Shown here: positions 33,638 through 43,396 of the stretch, in pieces
Numbering within the stretch: the first letter of the stretch is position 1
How the letters are laid out: every line of letters starts with the position of its first letter
NCBI RefSeq assembly: GCF_023684385.1
Contig: NZ_JAGSOJ010000004.1
Location: 372,001-436,000 of the forward strand
Length of the DNA stretch: 64,000 nt
Direction: 5' to 3'
DNA from: Oceanirhabdus seepicola
Lineage (GTDB): Bacteria; Bacillota; Clostridia; Clostridiales; Clostridiaceae
The notes under the pieces: generated by a model
What the model was told of the DNA's origin: nothing
The model's database searches: none
Seen by the model: the letters and a program-made list of their open reading frames with translations, nothing else
Made by a program: the position numbers and the translations under genes

Positions 33638-34507
33638 TTATTTTTTACTTATCCTAACAGTCGGATATGCTAAATCAATCTTTTCTTCCAATGCAAACTT
33701 TTCTAGTATATTCTCCCATATATTATTTACACTAGTTCTTCTTTGACGTGGTCCGCATAAATACCTTAATGTTAATTCAACACCACATTCTCTTACATTT
33801 GTATAAACAATGGGCGTTAGCTTATCATAATGTATTCTATATTTACGTTCTGCTTCTCTAATCTCATGTGAAGCTTCTTTAGATAAATGTATGGTATTTT
33901 CATTGACAATGTCCGTTAATATCCCTTTTGCCTTTTTCCAATCACTTTCAAAGGTCACAAGTACTTTTATCTCATTCCATATAAATTTAAATGCTTTACT
34001 ATAATTTACGGAAGCATTAGTAAATATATAACTATTTGGAATATCAATTATACGCCCTGTACTCTGTTCTCCCTCTTCATAAGATGTAACCTCAATTAAT
34101 GTAAATTGAAACATACGAATATCAATTACATCTCCTCTTTGTTCATTAATTAAAATTCTATCCCCTACTTCAAACGGCTTTCTTAATATTATAAATAGCC
34201 ATGCAGCAGTATTTGAGAATATATCTTTTAATGTAATAGCTATTCCCGCTGATAATAATCCAAAATATGTTGTTAAACTTAGCATTGAATCTGACCATAA
34301 AAAAATACAATATATAATGAGAATTGTTGTAAAAGAATAGTATACTTTTTTTCTAGTATTATAGTAAGTTTTATTATCTTTAATCTTTGAATATAATACT
34401 CTGTTAATAATCTTTGTTAGAAAAATTGTTATTATCAATCCAATAGTTGTCCATATAACTTTATATAATATATTATTCTGATTCATTAATACCCATAATT
34501 CATTCAA
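33638..34507 (-). CDS. MscS-family mechanosensitive channel
   Basis: A 289-residue small-conductance channel: membrane helices at about 15-35, 55-75 and 80-105, the pore helix TYFGLLSAGIAITLKDIFSNTAAWLFI, and the beta domain start KPFEVGDRILINEQRGDVIDI with the classic VGDxI signature. The C-terminal alpha/beta cage is present but short. It releases solutes on osmotic downshock. Monocistronic. Confidence 0.9.
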   Translation of the reverse strand: MNELWVLMNQNNILYKVIWTTIGLIITIFLTKIINRVLYSKIKDNKTYYNTRKKVYYSFTTILIIYCIFLWSDSMLSLTTYFGLLSAGIAITLKDIFSNTAAWLFIILRKPFEVGDRILINEQRGDVIDIRMFQFTLIEVTSYEEGEQSTGRIIDIPNSYIFTNASVNYSKAFKFIWNEIKVLVTFESDWKKAKGILTDIVNENTIHLSKEASHEIREAERKYRIHYDKLTPIVYTNVRECGVELTLRYLCGPRQRRTSVNNIWENILEKFALEEKIDLAYPTVRISKK

Positions 34508-34699
34508 ATCTCCACCACCCCTATTTTTGGCTCTTTTTAATCTTTCATCTTAGTTTTTCCATCTGAGTATCTTTTATTAATATATTACACAAAAATCAAA
34601 TTCATTAGTAAAATTCATTAGTACATAATGAAACTTTAGTAAAAAAAACTGCACTAATTAGATACGAGTTTTACATAATAATATATGAAGCTTACTTTT

Positions 34700-34860
34700 T
34701 TAACCATAATTGTATGGAAGTCACCCATCTTCTATAATTGGGTGATGGATAATACTATTTTCAGAAAGGTTCGATATGCAGGAAAAATTCTAGCACATGA
34801 TACTAGAAGCCCCCAGTTCTGCGTGAGCAACTGGTGGGAGGGTTCACTATTCCATATCCA
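34700..34860. mobile_element. IS200/IS605-like end or omega-RNA-like remnant without tnpA/tnpB
   Basis: Three hairpins in a row on the plus strand: TCACCCA/TGGGTGA (34721-34745), TTCTAG/CTAGAA (34788-34808) and CCCCCAGTT/AACTGGTGGG (34810-34838) with a bulged T, followed by AGGGTTCAC. The last one resembles, from memory, the right-end structure of clostridial IS605/TnpB elements, where the RNA scaffold runs into the flanking guide. No transposase or TnpB frame is present; a 74-codon frame overlapping it has no coding character. Identity is inferred from pattern, not proven. Confidence 0.4.
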
Positions 34861-35059
34861 CCATATATCCTTATTAAATATTTTGACTAAAAACTATTTG
34901 CTTAAATAAAATTTCACTTAACTTCCTACTACTTTTAATATTGTTAATTTACATATTATTTATTATATTTATGTGTTAATAGTCATAAAATGCAAACAAC
35001 TGTATTTATTCTATTTCTGTGGTATAATTATTTCTGAAATTACTAACTTCAAACAAACA

Positions 35060-35110
35060 AAAACACACTATATCTCATATTGCTTAGCAATTTAAGATAT
35101 AGTGTGTTTT
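35060..35110 (-). terminator. Terminator of the ABC-2 transporter operon
   Basis: A perfect 16-bp stem (AAAACACACTATATCT and complement) enclosing a smaller ATTGC/GCAAT hairpin, 13 bases after the permease stop. Confidence 0.8.
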
Positions 35111-35122
35111 TATCTTTTTTAT

Positions 35123-35821
35123 TTATAAGTCTTGCAATCTCCTTTTTTTATATACATATCCGAAGAATATACCTGCTAAGACTATCCAAATGAATAATAC
35201 AAGAAGATGAGTCATTCCACTTATTAAACTTTCTCCCTTTAATACCTCATCTAATAATTCATTTGAATGATATGTAGGTATGAACTTAGCAATTATTTCT
35301 ACTGTTTTATTTGAACTTGCATAAGCTGGTAGGGCTAAGAAAATCAAACTTATTGGCACACTAGCATTACTTGTTGACATTTGATTCTTGAATATTAATC
35401 CAATTACTGCACCGATAAAGATCATACTAATGGATAAAATCAATCCGATAATTAAAAATTGAAGTAAATATTGAGAACTAATTCCTATAATTAAAAACAT
35501 GGCAATATTTATAATTATGGATAAAACCAATGTTATAATTGCTTTACTAATCAGAAATTCCAAAGGAGATACTGCTGAGAGCATAAGAGTTCTCATTGTA
35601 TTTTTTTCCTTTTCTTCAGCTATTAACATTGACATAGTTGCGCAAACTATCATTGTTGCATTCATGTTCAAACACATGGATAATCCCAACATACCATTTT
35701 TCTTAAAAATGATTGAGGCTAATATTGGTATTACACTCAAAATTAAAATATTTGTATTTTTCTTCAAATCTTTTATCTCTTTTGTAACTAATGCATTTAC
35801 TCTATTAATTGAAAATTCCAT
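35123..35821 (-). CDS. ABC-2 type transporter permease
   Basis: A 232-residue integral membrane protein with about six helices. It opens with RVNALVTKEIKDLKKNTNIL, a typical ABC-2 permease N-terminal segment, and has AEEKEKNTMRTLMLSAVSP in the first cytosolic loop (the EKE(R/K)GTLE-like coupling motif). Its start overlaps the stop of the ATPase gene by one base. Likely an exporter for a peptide or drug together with 35821-36672. Confidence 0.8.
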   Translation of the reverse strand: MEFSINRVNALVTKEIKDLKKNTNILILSVIPILASIIFKKNGMLGLSMCLNMNATMIVCATMSMLIAEEKEKNTMRTLMLSAVSPLEFLISKAIITLVLSIIINIAMFLIIGISSQYLLQFLIIGLILSISMIFIGAVIGLIFKNQMSTSNASVPISLIFLALPAYASSNKTVEIIAKFIPTYHSNELLDEVLKGESLISGMTHLLVLFIWIVLAGIFFGYVYKKRRLQDL

Positions 35822-36672
35822 TATAATCCCCTCCCAGTTAAGCTTAAGAAAATTTCTTCTAAATTAGGTTCCTGTGAATGAATTGATAATAATTGACTAT
35901 TTACAATCCAATTTTTAATCTTTTCTGCGCTTTTTTCATCGTTTTTCACAGAAATCTTCTCGTTTTTCCCTTTTAACTTTACTTCAATCTTATTTTTAGC
36001 ATATTTTAACTTTAAATTTTCTGGCGTGTCTATCTCAACTATCTCTCCATCATTTAAGAAAGCCACTCTATTACATAACTTATCAGCCTCTTCCATATTA
36101 TGAGTTGTTAAAAATATAGTAGTTCCCTCTCTATTTAATTTTCTAAGTAAATCATGTACTTCTTTTGCTGTTCTAGGATCAAGGGATGATGTTGGTTCAT
36201 CTAAAAATAATATCTTAGGTTTATGAATCAACGCTATAGAAATCATAAGTCTTTGTTTCATACCTTTTGAAAGCTTTTTAACTTCCTTTTTTCTATCATC
36301 AAAAAGTTCAACGCTTCTTAATACATCATCTACATTTTTTCTATCTACACCATAGATATCAGCAAACAATGTAAGGTTATCTTCTATGGTGAGTCTTTCA
36401 TATACTCCACTATTATCTGAAAGCACTCCTATCTTTTTAAAGATATTTTTTTTAAAAGAGTAAATATCCTTATTAAAAATCTTTCCCTCACCACTAGTAG
36501 GAATAAGTTGAGATGTTAAAATCTTAATTGTTGTGGTTTTCCCAGCCCCACTAGGTCCTAGAAATCCAAATATCTCCCCTTCTCTTACTGAAAAGTTTAT
36601 CCTTTTCAAAACCTCTTTGTCTTTAAACTGTTTTGTTATATTCTTCATTTCAATTATGCTATTCATATTCAT
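35821..36672 (-). CDS. ABC transporter ATP-binding protein
   Basis: 283 residues with intact nucleotide-binding motifs: Walker A GPSGAGKTT near 40, signature LSKGMKQRL, Walker B ILFLDEPTSSLD, and the switch His in FLTTHNME. The C-terminal 70 residues form the DUF4162-like regulatory tail seen in drug/peptide exporters. Starts with ATG behind GGAAGGGG. Coupled to the permease at 35123. Preceded by a TGTCA/TGACA inverted repeat, a possible regulator site. Confidence 0.85.
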   Translation of the reverse strand: MNMNSIIEMKNITKQFKDKEVLKRINFSVREGEIFGFLGPSGAGKTTTIKILTSQLIPTSGEGKIFNKDIYSFKKNIFKKIGVLSDNSGVYERLTIEDNLTLFADIYGVDRKNVDDVLRSVELFDDRKKEVKKLSKGMKQRLMISIALIHKPKILFLDEPTSSLDPRTAKEVHDLLRKLNREGTTIFLTTHNMEEADKLCNRVAFLNDGEIVEIDTPENLKLKYAKNKIEVKLKGKNEKISVKNDEKSAEKIKNWIVNSQLLSIHSQEPNLEEIFLSLTGRGL

Positions 36673-36705
36673 TACCCCTTCCTGCTTTTCACTGCACCTT
36701 AATTA

Positions 36706-36718
36706 TGTCACTCTGACA
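36706..36718 (-). promoter_or_regulatory. Inverted repeat upstream of the ABC operon
   Basis: TGTCA-CTC-TGACA lies about 35 bases before the ATPase start. It is a candidate operator for the neighbouring LytTR protein. Confidence 0.35.
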
Positions 36719-36839
36719 CCTAATGCTCTATAAAATACCTGTGAAAGGAGTAAATCTACTGTTAAAAACTATCATATCTAAGCTCAATAAACTTTTATTT
36801 CTGTGAATAGAGTCTTTTTTCCCTGAAAAGATACTACTT

Positions 36840-37874
36840 TTACAAATTTAAAATATGTTTTAGTTCCTCAATCCTACCTTTTGATAAAGGAATTGAACTT
36901 TTATTTTTATCATCTAATATAAGACTATAACTATTTCTTGTCCATGTAATAACCTCTCTCACCTTCTGGAGATTAACCAAATAAGATCTATGACATCTAA
37001 AAAAACCTGAATGCTCTAATCTTTCCTCTAACTTACTAAGAGTATATGAACAAGGAAATTTTTCTTTTCCAACATTTATATATGTTACTCCATTTAGTGT
37101 TTCTATATAATTAATCTCTATGGAATTAAATAATATAATTTTTTCATCTATTTTAGCTGGAATTTTATCTATCTTAAAAGAAGGTTTCAGTATCTCTTCG
37201 CTCTCAACATCCTCATTACTGATTTGTTCGTCCTCAAAGTCACTCTCATAGAATGTAAAGCCCTTTTCATCTAATGTATAAGAATCCCCTTCTAAAAGGA
37301 TAGTCTCCTCTAAAGATACAGAAAAGGCTAATATAGAAATCCCTAATGAATTCATATATGGTATACTCTCTCTAATTATTAATGTACTTTCCCTATCTAG
37401 ATTTAATGTTGGTTCCTGAATCAATAATATCTTAGGATTACTAATTAATGCTCTAGCAAAACTTATTCTTTTTCTTTGAGAATAAGTTAATGTATTAATC
37501 TCACTATTAGCCATATCTAGTAATGCAAATCTTCTCATTACTTCTTTTAAATCTAATTTACTATTATATATTTTATGAAATAATAATAAATAATCCTTTA
37601 TACTCAATCTTTCATAAAATCCTTCTTCTCTAAAAATGACAGCTATATTATTTTTATTCTTGTTTATATATTGATAATTAATAATTTTCTCTATAAAAAC
37701 CTTCCCCTTTGGCGGAATAATCTTTCCCAAAATAATATTAATCAAAAGTAATGCTATTTCTTCTGAGCATTTTATAGCTATACTTTGTCCTTCTTCTACC
37801 CTTATATTTAAATCCTCTATTAAAGTTAAATTTCTCTCATCCTTCCAAATTCCTTCAATAAGTAATCTGCTCAT
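36840..37874 (-). CDS. Degenerate ABC ATPase domain fused to a LytTR DNA-binding domain
   Basis: 344 residues. The first 210 align in layout with an ABC ATPase, but every catalytic motif is altered: the Walker A region reads GQSIAIKCSEEIAL with no GxGKS, the signature is LTYSQRKRIS, Walker B is ILLIQEPTLNLD with Gln for Asp, and no switch His is seen. Residues about 245-342 are a LytTR domain (NYIETLNGVTYINV, FRCHRSYLVNL, IPLSKGR). It probably cannot hydrolyse ATP and acts as a transcription regulator, perhaps docking on or sensing the neighbouring ABC exporter at 35123-36672 (inference). ATG follows GGGGGG. Confidence 0.75.
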   Translation of the reverse strand: MSRLLIEGIWKDERNLTLIEDLNIRVEEGQSIAIKCSEEIALLLINIILGKIIPPKGKVFIEKIINYQYINKNKNNIAVIFREEGFYERLSIKDYLLLFHKIYNSKLDLKEVMRRFALLDMANSEINTLTYSQRKRISFARALISNPKILLIQEPTLNLDRESTLIIRESIPYMNSLGISILAFSVSLEETILLEGDSYTLDEKGFTFYESDFEDEQISNEDVESEEILKPSFKIDKIPAKIDEKIILFNSIEINYIETLNGVTYINVGKEKFPCSYTLSKLEERLEHSGFFRCHRSYLVNLQKVREVITWTRNSYSLILDDKNKSSIPLSKGRIEELKHILNL

Positions 37875-38182
37875 AAATTATCCCCCCAATTATTATGCTT
37901 AATTATATCATATTGTGTAATAATTAGTTTCTCCTCCCACATTTTTATAATATCTCTCATATGATTAGCTATCACTTTCAAGAAATTCATGAATAAACAG
38001 CACCAGAAGATAATGTGTGGAAGATTAAATTTAATAATAAAGTAAATATAGAAATTACATTTCAAACATCAGAAAGAGTTAGAAAATTTTAAATTTTACT
38101 AATATTGTTGAAATATCACATAAAACAATGTAATATATTACATATGAGCAAAAAAGTTGTAAAATCATAGGGGGGAATAAAA
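37875..38182. other. Divergent intergenic region
   Basis: Holds the promoter of the oligoendopeptidase gene and the upstream region of the LytTR gene. A 64-codon minus-strand frame (37871-38065) overlapping the LytTR start is very AT-rich and is not called. Confidence 0.4.
38108..38136 (+). promoter_or_regulatory. Sigma-A promoter of the oligoendopeptidase gene
   Basis: -35 TTGAAA (38108-38113), 17 bases, -10 TAATAT (38131-38136), giving a leader of about 40 bases before the GGGGGG ribosome site. Confidence 0.6.
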
Positions 38183-40117
38183 ATGAGAAAATCAATTATG
38201 GCTAAAATACTTGCAGCTACTTTATCATTTACACTTGTATATGGACAAGTATCTGCATTTGCATTAGTTGGTGATAATGCAGTAAAAGTGGAAGCAAAAA
38301 AGGATGTAAATGAGACGCTTCATAGAAAAGATGCATCAGATAAGTACAAATGGGATTTAACTGATTTTTATGAGAATGAAGAATCCTTTAATAAAGATAT
38401 TAAAGAGATAGAAGATGTACTACTTCCAAAGTTATCATCTTATAAAGGAAAATTAGATAACGCAAAAACTGTTAAGGAATATTTTGATTTTGATTCAGAA
38501 GTTTCATCAAAATTAATAAAGGCATATAGATATGCATCTCTTCAAGTAAAATTAGATCAAACTAATGCAAAAGCTCAAGAGTTAATGGGAATTGCTGTGA
38601 ATACTTGGGGTAAATATTCACAAGCTATTAATTTTGAAAGACCAGAACTCTTAGCATTACCAGAAAAATCTCAGAAAGCATTAAGAGATGATAAAACATT
38701 AGAGGGATACCATCAATACTTAGATGAATTAATCAAAAGTACTGAACATATACTTTCTGAGGAAGAAGAGAAAATTTTATCTTTAGCAAGTGAAACTATG
38801 GGAACTCCAAATGATGTATTTGATAATGTTATGTATGGAGATTACAAATACCCTGTTATTGAAGATAAAGATGGTAATAAAATTGAATTAAATAGTGTTG
38901 AGTATAAGAAAATAATGGAAGGTAAAGATAGGGAACTTCGTAAAAAAGCTAGAGAGGCTAAACTTGAGTCTTATAAGAATATTAACAATACATTATCTGC
39001 AACTTATCTTGGAGAAATGAAAAAAAATATTTTCTTAGCTGAAGCTAGAGGTTATAACTCAGCTCAAGAAGCTTCTATGAGTGCAGAATCTATACCTACA
39101 GAAGTATATGATAATCTTGTTAATTCTATAAATGAAAATATCAAATATCTTCATAAATACTATGAAATAAGAAAAAATTATTTTGGCTTTGATGAAATGC
39201 ATGGATATGACCTGTCTCTTCCATTAGTAGAAGATTATAAGATGGAATTTACTTACGAAGAAGCAGTTGACATGATTACTAAAGCTCTAGCTCCTTTAGG
39301 AGAGCAGTATGTTAAAGATTTCAAAAATGGTATAGATAATAGATGGGTAGATGTGTACAGAGACGATCATAAGTATACAGGAGCTTTCTCAACTGGTGCA
39401 TATGGTATGCATCCAGTAGTATTAATGAACTTTAAAAATGATTTAGATTCCGCATTAACATTAGCACACGAAATGGGACATGCCCTTAATACTTATTATT
39501 CAAATAATAATCAAAATGCTTATAACGCTGGGTATCCAATATTTACTGCAGAAGTTGCATCAACTGCTAATGAACTATTGGTTATGGATTATTTAATAAA
39601 AAATGCTAAAAATGATGAAGAAAAATTGTATTTAGTTAATATGCAGTTACAAAACATAGAAGGAACTATGTATACTCAAACAATGTTCGCTGAGTTTGAA
39701 AAGACAACTCATGAAATGTTGGAAAGCGGAGAACCAGTATCTGCTAAAAAGTTAAATGAAATTTGGCTTGATCTATCAAAAAAATATGATGGAGAAAGTG
39801 TTACTATAGATGAGTTAAGTTCATACAATTGGGCAAGAATACCTCATTTCTATATGAATTTCTATGTTTATAAGTATTCTACATCAATGTCAGCATCCTT
39901 TGAATTAGTAAACAATATTCTTGCAAATAAGGAAGGTGCTGTTGATAAGTACTTAGAATTCTTAGGAGCAGGTGGTTCAGAATATCCAATAGAAACATTA
40001 AAGAACGCAGGAGTTGACATGAGTTCTTCAGCACCTATTGATAATATTCTAAAATATTATGGTGATTTATTAGATCAATATGAAGAGTTATTAAATAAAG
40101 TTAAAGAGAATAAATAA
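38183..40117 (+). CDS. pepF: Secreted oligoendopeptidase F (M3B family)
   Basis: 644 residues. Residues 1-27 form a signal peptide (Lys/Arg start, hydrophobic LAATLSFTLVYG, then QVSAFA cleavage area) with no lipobox. The mature part is a standard M3B peptidase with HExxH at His429-Glu430-His433 (LAHEMGHALNTYY) and the third ligand Glu in FTAEVASTANE. PepF enzymes cut 7-17-residue peptides and are usually cytosolic; this copy is exported. An arrangement KTVKEYFDFDSEVSSKL in the N-terminal lobe is typical. Monocistronic between its own promoter and terminator. Confidence 0.85.
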   Translation: MRKSIMAKILAATLSFTLVYGQVSAFALVGDNAVKVEAKKDVNETLHRKDASDKYKWDLTDFYENEESFNKDIKEIEDVLLPKLSSYKGKLDNAKTVKEYFDFDSEVSSKLIKAYRYASLQVKLDQTNAKAQELMGIAVNTWGKYSQAINFERPELLALPEKSQKALRDDKTLEGYHQYLDELIKSTEHILSEEEEKILSLASETMGTPNDVFDNVMYGDYKYPVIEDKDGNKIELNSVEYKKIMEGKDRELRKKAREAKLESYKNINNTLSATYLGEMKKNIFLAEARGYNSAQEASMSAESIPTEVYDNLVNSINENIKYLHKYYEIRKNYFGFDEMHGYDLSLPLVEDYKMEFTYEEAVDMITKALAPLGEQYVKDFKNGIDNRWVDVYRDDHKYTGAFSTGAYGMHPVVLMNFKNDLDSALTLAHEMGHALNTYYSNNNQNAYNAGYPIFTAEVASTANELLVMDYLIKNAKNDEEKLYLVNMQLQNIEGTMYTQTMFAEFEKTTHEMLESGEPVSAKKLNEIWLDLSKKYDGESVTIDELSSYNWARIPHFYMNFYVYKYSTSMSASFELVNNILANKEGAVDKYLEFLGAGGSEYPIETLKNAGVDMSSSAPIDNILKYYGDLLDQYEELLNKVKENK

Positions 40118-40133
40118 ATTTTTTATGTGTCTT

Positions 40134-40166
40134 AGCACCTATCATTAGTTGATAGGTGCTTTTTTA
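40134..40166. terminator. Bidirectional terminator
   Basis: AGCACCTATCA / TGATAGGTGCT with a 5-base loop followed by TTTTTT on the plus strand, between convergent genes. Confidence 0.85.
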
Positions 40167-40175
40167 GATTTCATA

Positions 40176-43100
40176 TTACATCTTTATTTTAAATGTCCTA
40201 ATCTCATATGGCTTAATCTCAAACTCAAAACTATTTCCACATACCTTAATTTCTTCTATTACTTTCTCCATTAGATCGCATTCAAATACTTTTTCTAACT
40301 CTTTATAGAAACTCACAGTAACTCTTGTTCTTCTGTTATAACATTCATACAACCTTATAATTAACTCATCACTGTCTTCTGCTTTTTTCACTGCTTCTAT
40401 TATTACATTTTCAGTATCTACACTAATGAAGGATAATTCCTTAGGCAAAATTCCATCATGAGGCTCTTCAACTCTAGCATACATTGGACAATTTAGATTG
40501 TATGCCATTTGCGTTGTCTGTGCTAATTTCCAATCTCCACAATGAGGATATAATGAATACGTGAATTTGTGCAATTCTCTATCCGCTTCTGGATTTGGCC
40601 ATATTGGTGATTTAAGTAGACTTAATCTCATTATACCGTCTTTAATATCGTGTCCATATTTGCAATCATTCAATAGGCTCACTCCATAATTACCTTCTGA
40701 CAAATCAGCCCATTTATGAGCACACACCTCAAATTTTGCCATATCCCAACTAGTATTCCAATGAGTTGGTCGTTCAACATTACCGTATTGAATCTCATAA
40801 GTTGCCTTATTTGTATGAACATCCACAGGGAATGCTACTTTCAATAAAAGCTGTTTTTCTTTCCATTCAATTTCATTTTCAAAATCTATACGTGGTATAT
40901 GATTATAAACATGCATATATTGAGTGATTATAGAATCCAAGAATCTTCTTTTAATTTTAATAGTCGCTCTTACAGGCCCATTATTAATCACCTGTACTTC
41001 TTCTACATGGTTAATTTCCCACATCTTCTCCTGATAATAAATATTAATATCCCATGCATCCCATAAATGTGGTTTATCCTCAAATGCCTGCAATACATTC
41101 CCCTTTTCAAGAGATTTCAATACTTTTCTATGATTTATCTTATCGTAAATTGATGTGATATTTGCATTCTCATCTAAAGTGATATCAAAGAATCTATTGC
41201 TTATTTTTTCTGTAGAAACAGTTAACTGTTCTGCTGATTTTGCTTGACATTCACGTATTATGAATGCCTTATATCCCTTTGCAGGTATATTCTCTGCATA
41301 TAATAATCCTTTTTTATTTTCAATTAACTGAACAGGATAAATATTACCTTTCTCATCCATAACTTCAATATTATTCATACCTTCAGGAATATGAAAAGTC
41401 ACCACATCACGTCTTCTGAAACTCAATTGATTGAATATCACTAATGATCTTTCCTCAAGTTTTATTTTATCTGTGATCTGATTGACTGCATTTTCTAATA
41501 ATTCATTTCCATTCTTAAGAACCTCTTCGTACTGCTCTTTTGACTCATCATATACTTCTTTAATAGAAGAGCCTGGTATAATATCATGAAATTGATTCAA
41601 TAGAATAGTTTCCCATCCATCATTTATTCTTTGCTGAGGATATTGTACGGTTTTATCAATACATGTATTCATTACATTAAAGAATTCGGCATCTTGAAAT
41701 AAAAATTCACTCTTCCTGTTATAACGTTTGTTTCTAGCCATAGAAGTATATGTGCCTCTATGATACTCTAAGTATAATTCCCCTACCCATTTTGGTAACC
41801 GCTTATTATTACCCACTCTCTCTTCAAACTTTTCAAAGAAATCCCTTGCTTTCTCCATCTTCACAGTTGGACACCCAGGTATTCCTCTTTCCAAACGTCT
41901 AGCATTCTCCAACATTTCTTTTGTTGGGCCTCCGCCACCATCTCCATATCCATAACTTATCAATACCTCATTATTTATATTCTTTTGTTGATATCTATGC
42001 CAAGCTCCCTTAACTTCAGTAGGACCTAAAACCCCTTCATATCTTGTTCTATGTGAGCCTGATATTGCTGTCTTGTAATCAATTGTTGTAATAAAATGAG
42101 AAAATATTGAGGAACCATCTATACCCTCCCACATGAAAGTATCATATGGAACTTTATTGTACTCATTCCAGCTTATCTTGGTTGTCATAAAATAATCTAT
42201 ATGAAATTTTTTAAGTATCTGCGGTAATGCTGCACTATATCCAAATACATCAGGTAGCCATAATATTTTATTATCTACTCCAAACTCTTCTTTAAAGAAA
42301 CGAGTTCCGAAGAGTATCTGTCTTATCAACGATTCTCCTGAAGCAAGGTTACAATCAGCTTCTAGCCACATCCCACCTTCTGCTTCCCATTTACCTTCCT
42401 TAATCTTTTCCTTAACCTGTTCATATATTTCAGGATGTTCTTCCTTCACGTATTTATATAATTGAGGTTGACTACTCATAAATAAATATTCTGGATACTG
42501 TTTCATAAGATTTAGTACTGTGGAAAAACTTCTTGCAACCTTTTCTCTAGTTTGCCTTAATGTCCATAACCAAGCTACATCAATGTGTGTATGCCCTATA
42601 CATGCTGCTATTACATCTTCCCCTCCACAATATTCCTTATAAAATTTTTCACTTAAATATCTATCTGCTTCCTCTAAAGATAAATAATATTCCTTGGAAT
42701 GTGGCTTACGTAAGTCTAAAATATTTATTGTCTCTGTTAAAAAATTCAAAATATCTATTCGTCTTTTATCCTCTTTATCTAGTAAATCTGCTACCTCTAA
42801 TGGAACTTTTATATCATAGTAAAGTTTTTCCGTAGCCCTATCTAAAATAGAAATTTTTCCTTTGAGCTGCACATCCCCTTCAGTCATGCCTGCATAAGCA
42901 TGTAAATCAATCATATACTTTTCATAAGCTTTTGCATTTTCACAAATGATTATTTCTCTATGATTTGTATCTAATCCTTGAACTACTTCTCCATTTAAAT
43001 AGATCAGAAACTGAGGATTTATTGCATCCCATTCCTCTTCTCTTCCCGTTGTTACTTCGAATACTATTGTTCCACCTTCAAAATCTGATGGAATAGTTAC

Positions 43101-43310
43101 TTCTGTCTTAAACCAATGTCTTTGATCTTTCCCTCCCCATCTTGAATTACATTTAAAAGTGGTCCATTCTTCACCATTTTCTTCTGCATGTTTAGGGTTT
43201 AAAAAATCACCCTTTTTCATTAGAAAATAATTAATCTCTTCTTTTTTTGTGTAAATGTATTCTTTCAAATCCTTTAATATCCTATCGATTCTTTCCTTTT
43301 CAAAAAACAT
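40176..43310 (-). CDS. GH38 alpha-mannosidase
   Basis: 1044 residues, full-length for bacterial GH38. The zinc and substrate site HTHID is at His240-Asp244 (CIGHTHIDVAWLW), the catalytic nucleophile Asp354 sits in WLPDVFGYSAAL, and QFHDIIPGSS follows in the barrel end. The C-terminal GH38 beta domains extend to the end. No signal peptide, so it cleaves alpha-mannosides in the cytosol, probably from imported glycans. The AraC gene immediately upstream (43397) probably controls it; no transporter is adjacent. Confidence 0.9.
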   Translation of the reverse strand: MFFEKERIDRILKDLKEYIYTKKEEINYFLMKKGDFLNPKHAEENGEEWTTFKCNSRWGGKDQRHWFKTEVTIPSDFEGGTIVFEVTTGREEEWDAINPQFLIYLNGEVVQGLDTNHREIIICENAKAYEKYMIDLHAYAGMTEGDVQLKGKISILDRATEKLYYDIKVPLEVADLLDKEDKRRIDILNFLTETINILDLRKPHSKEYYLSLEEADRYLSEKFYKEYCGGEDVIAACIGHTHIDVAWLWTLRQTREKVARSFSTVLNLMKQYPEYLFMSSQPQLYKYVKEEHPEIYEQVKEKIKEGKWEAEGGMWLEADCNLASGESLIRQILFGTRFFKEEFGVDNKILWLPDVFGYSAALPQILKKFHIDYFMTTKISWNEYNKVPYDTFMWEGIDGSSIFSHFITTIDYKTAISGSHRTRYEGVLGPTEVKGAWHRYQQKNINNEVLISYGYGDGGGGPTKEMLENARRLERGIPGCPTVKMEKARDFFEKFEERVGNNKRLPKWVGELYLEYHRGTYTSMARNKRYNRKSEFLFQDAEFFNVMNTCIDKTVQYPQQRINDGWETILLNQFHDIIPGSSIKEVYDESKEQYEEVLKNGNELLENAVNQITDKIKLEERSLVIFNQLSFRRRDVVTFHIPEGMNNIEVMDEKGNIYPVQLIENKKGLLYAENIPAKGYKAFIIRECQAKSAEQLTVSTEKISNRFFDITLDENANITSIYDKINHRKVLKSLEKGNVLQAFEDKPHLWDAWDINIYYQEKMWEINHVEEVQVINNGPVRATIKIKRRFLDSIITQYMHVYNHIPRIDFENEIEWKEKQLLLKVAFPVDVHTNKATYEIQYGNVERPTHWNTSWDMAKFEVCAHKWADLSEGNYGVSLLNDCKYGHDIKDGIMRLSLLKSPIWPNPEADRELHKFTYSLYPHCGDWKLAQTTQMAYNLNCPMYARVEEPHDGILPKELSFISVDTENVIIEAVKKAEDSDELIIRLYECYNRRTRVTVSFYKELEKVFECDLMEKVIEEIKVCGNSFEFEIKPYEIRTFKIKM

Positions 43311-43396
43311 AAAATCCCCCCATCCAGTCTTCTATGTTTATTATATGTCTTTATTAATCATTTCAAATATTAAAAGGAGACTCATTTTTAAGATTT

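Noticed and set aside
34685..34909. 74-codon plus-strand ORF in the hairpin region
   Set aside because: It spans the stem-loops of the IS605-like remnant and has no protein motif.
37871..38065. 64-codon minus-strand ORF overlapping the LytTR gene start
   Set aside because: Composition is that of AT-rich intergenic DNA (runs of Ile, Phe, Asn), with no clear ribosome site or motif. The ATGA overlap is probably chance.
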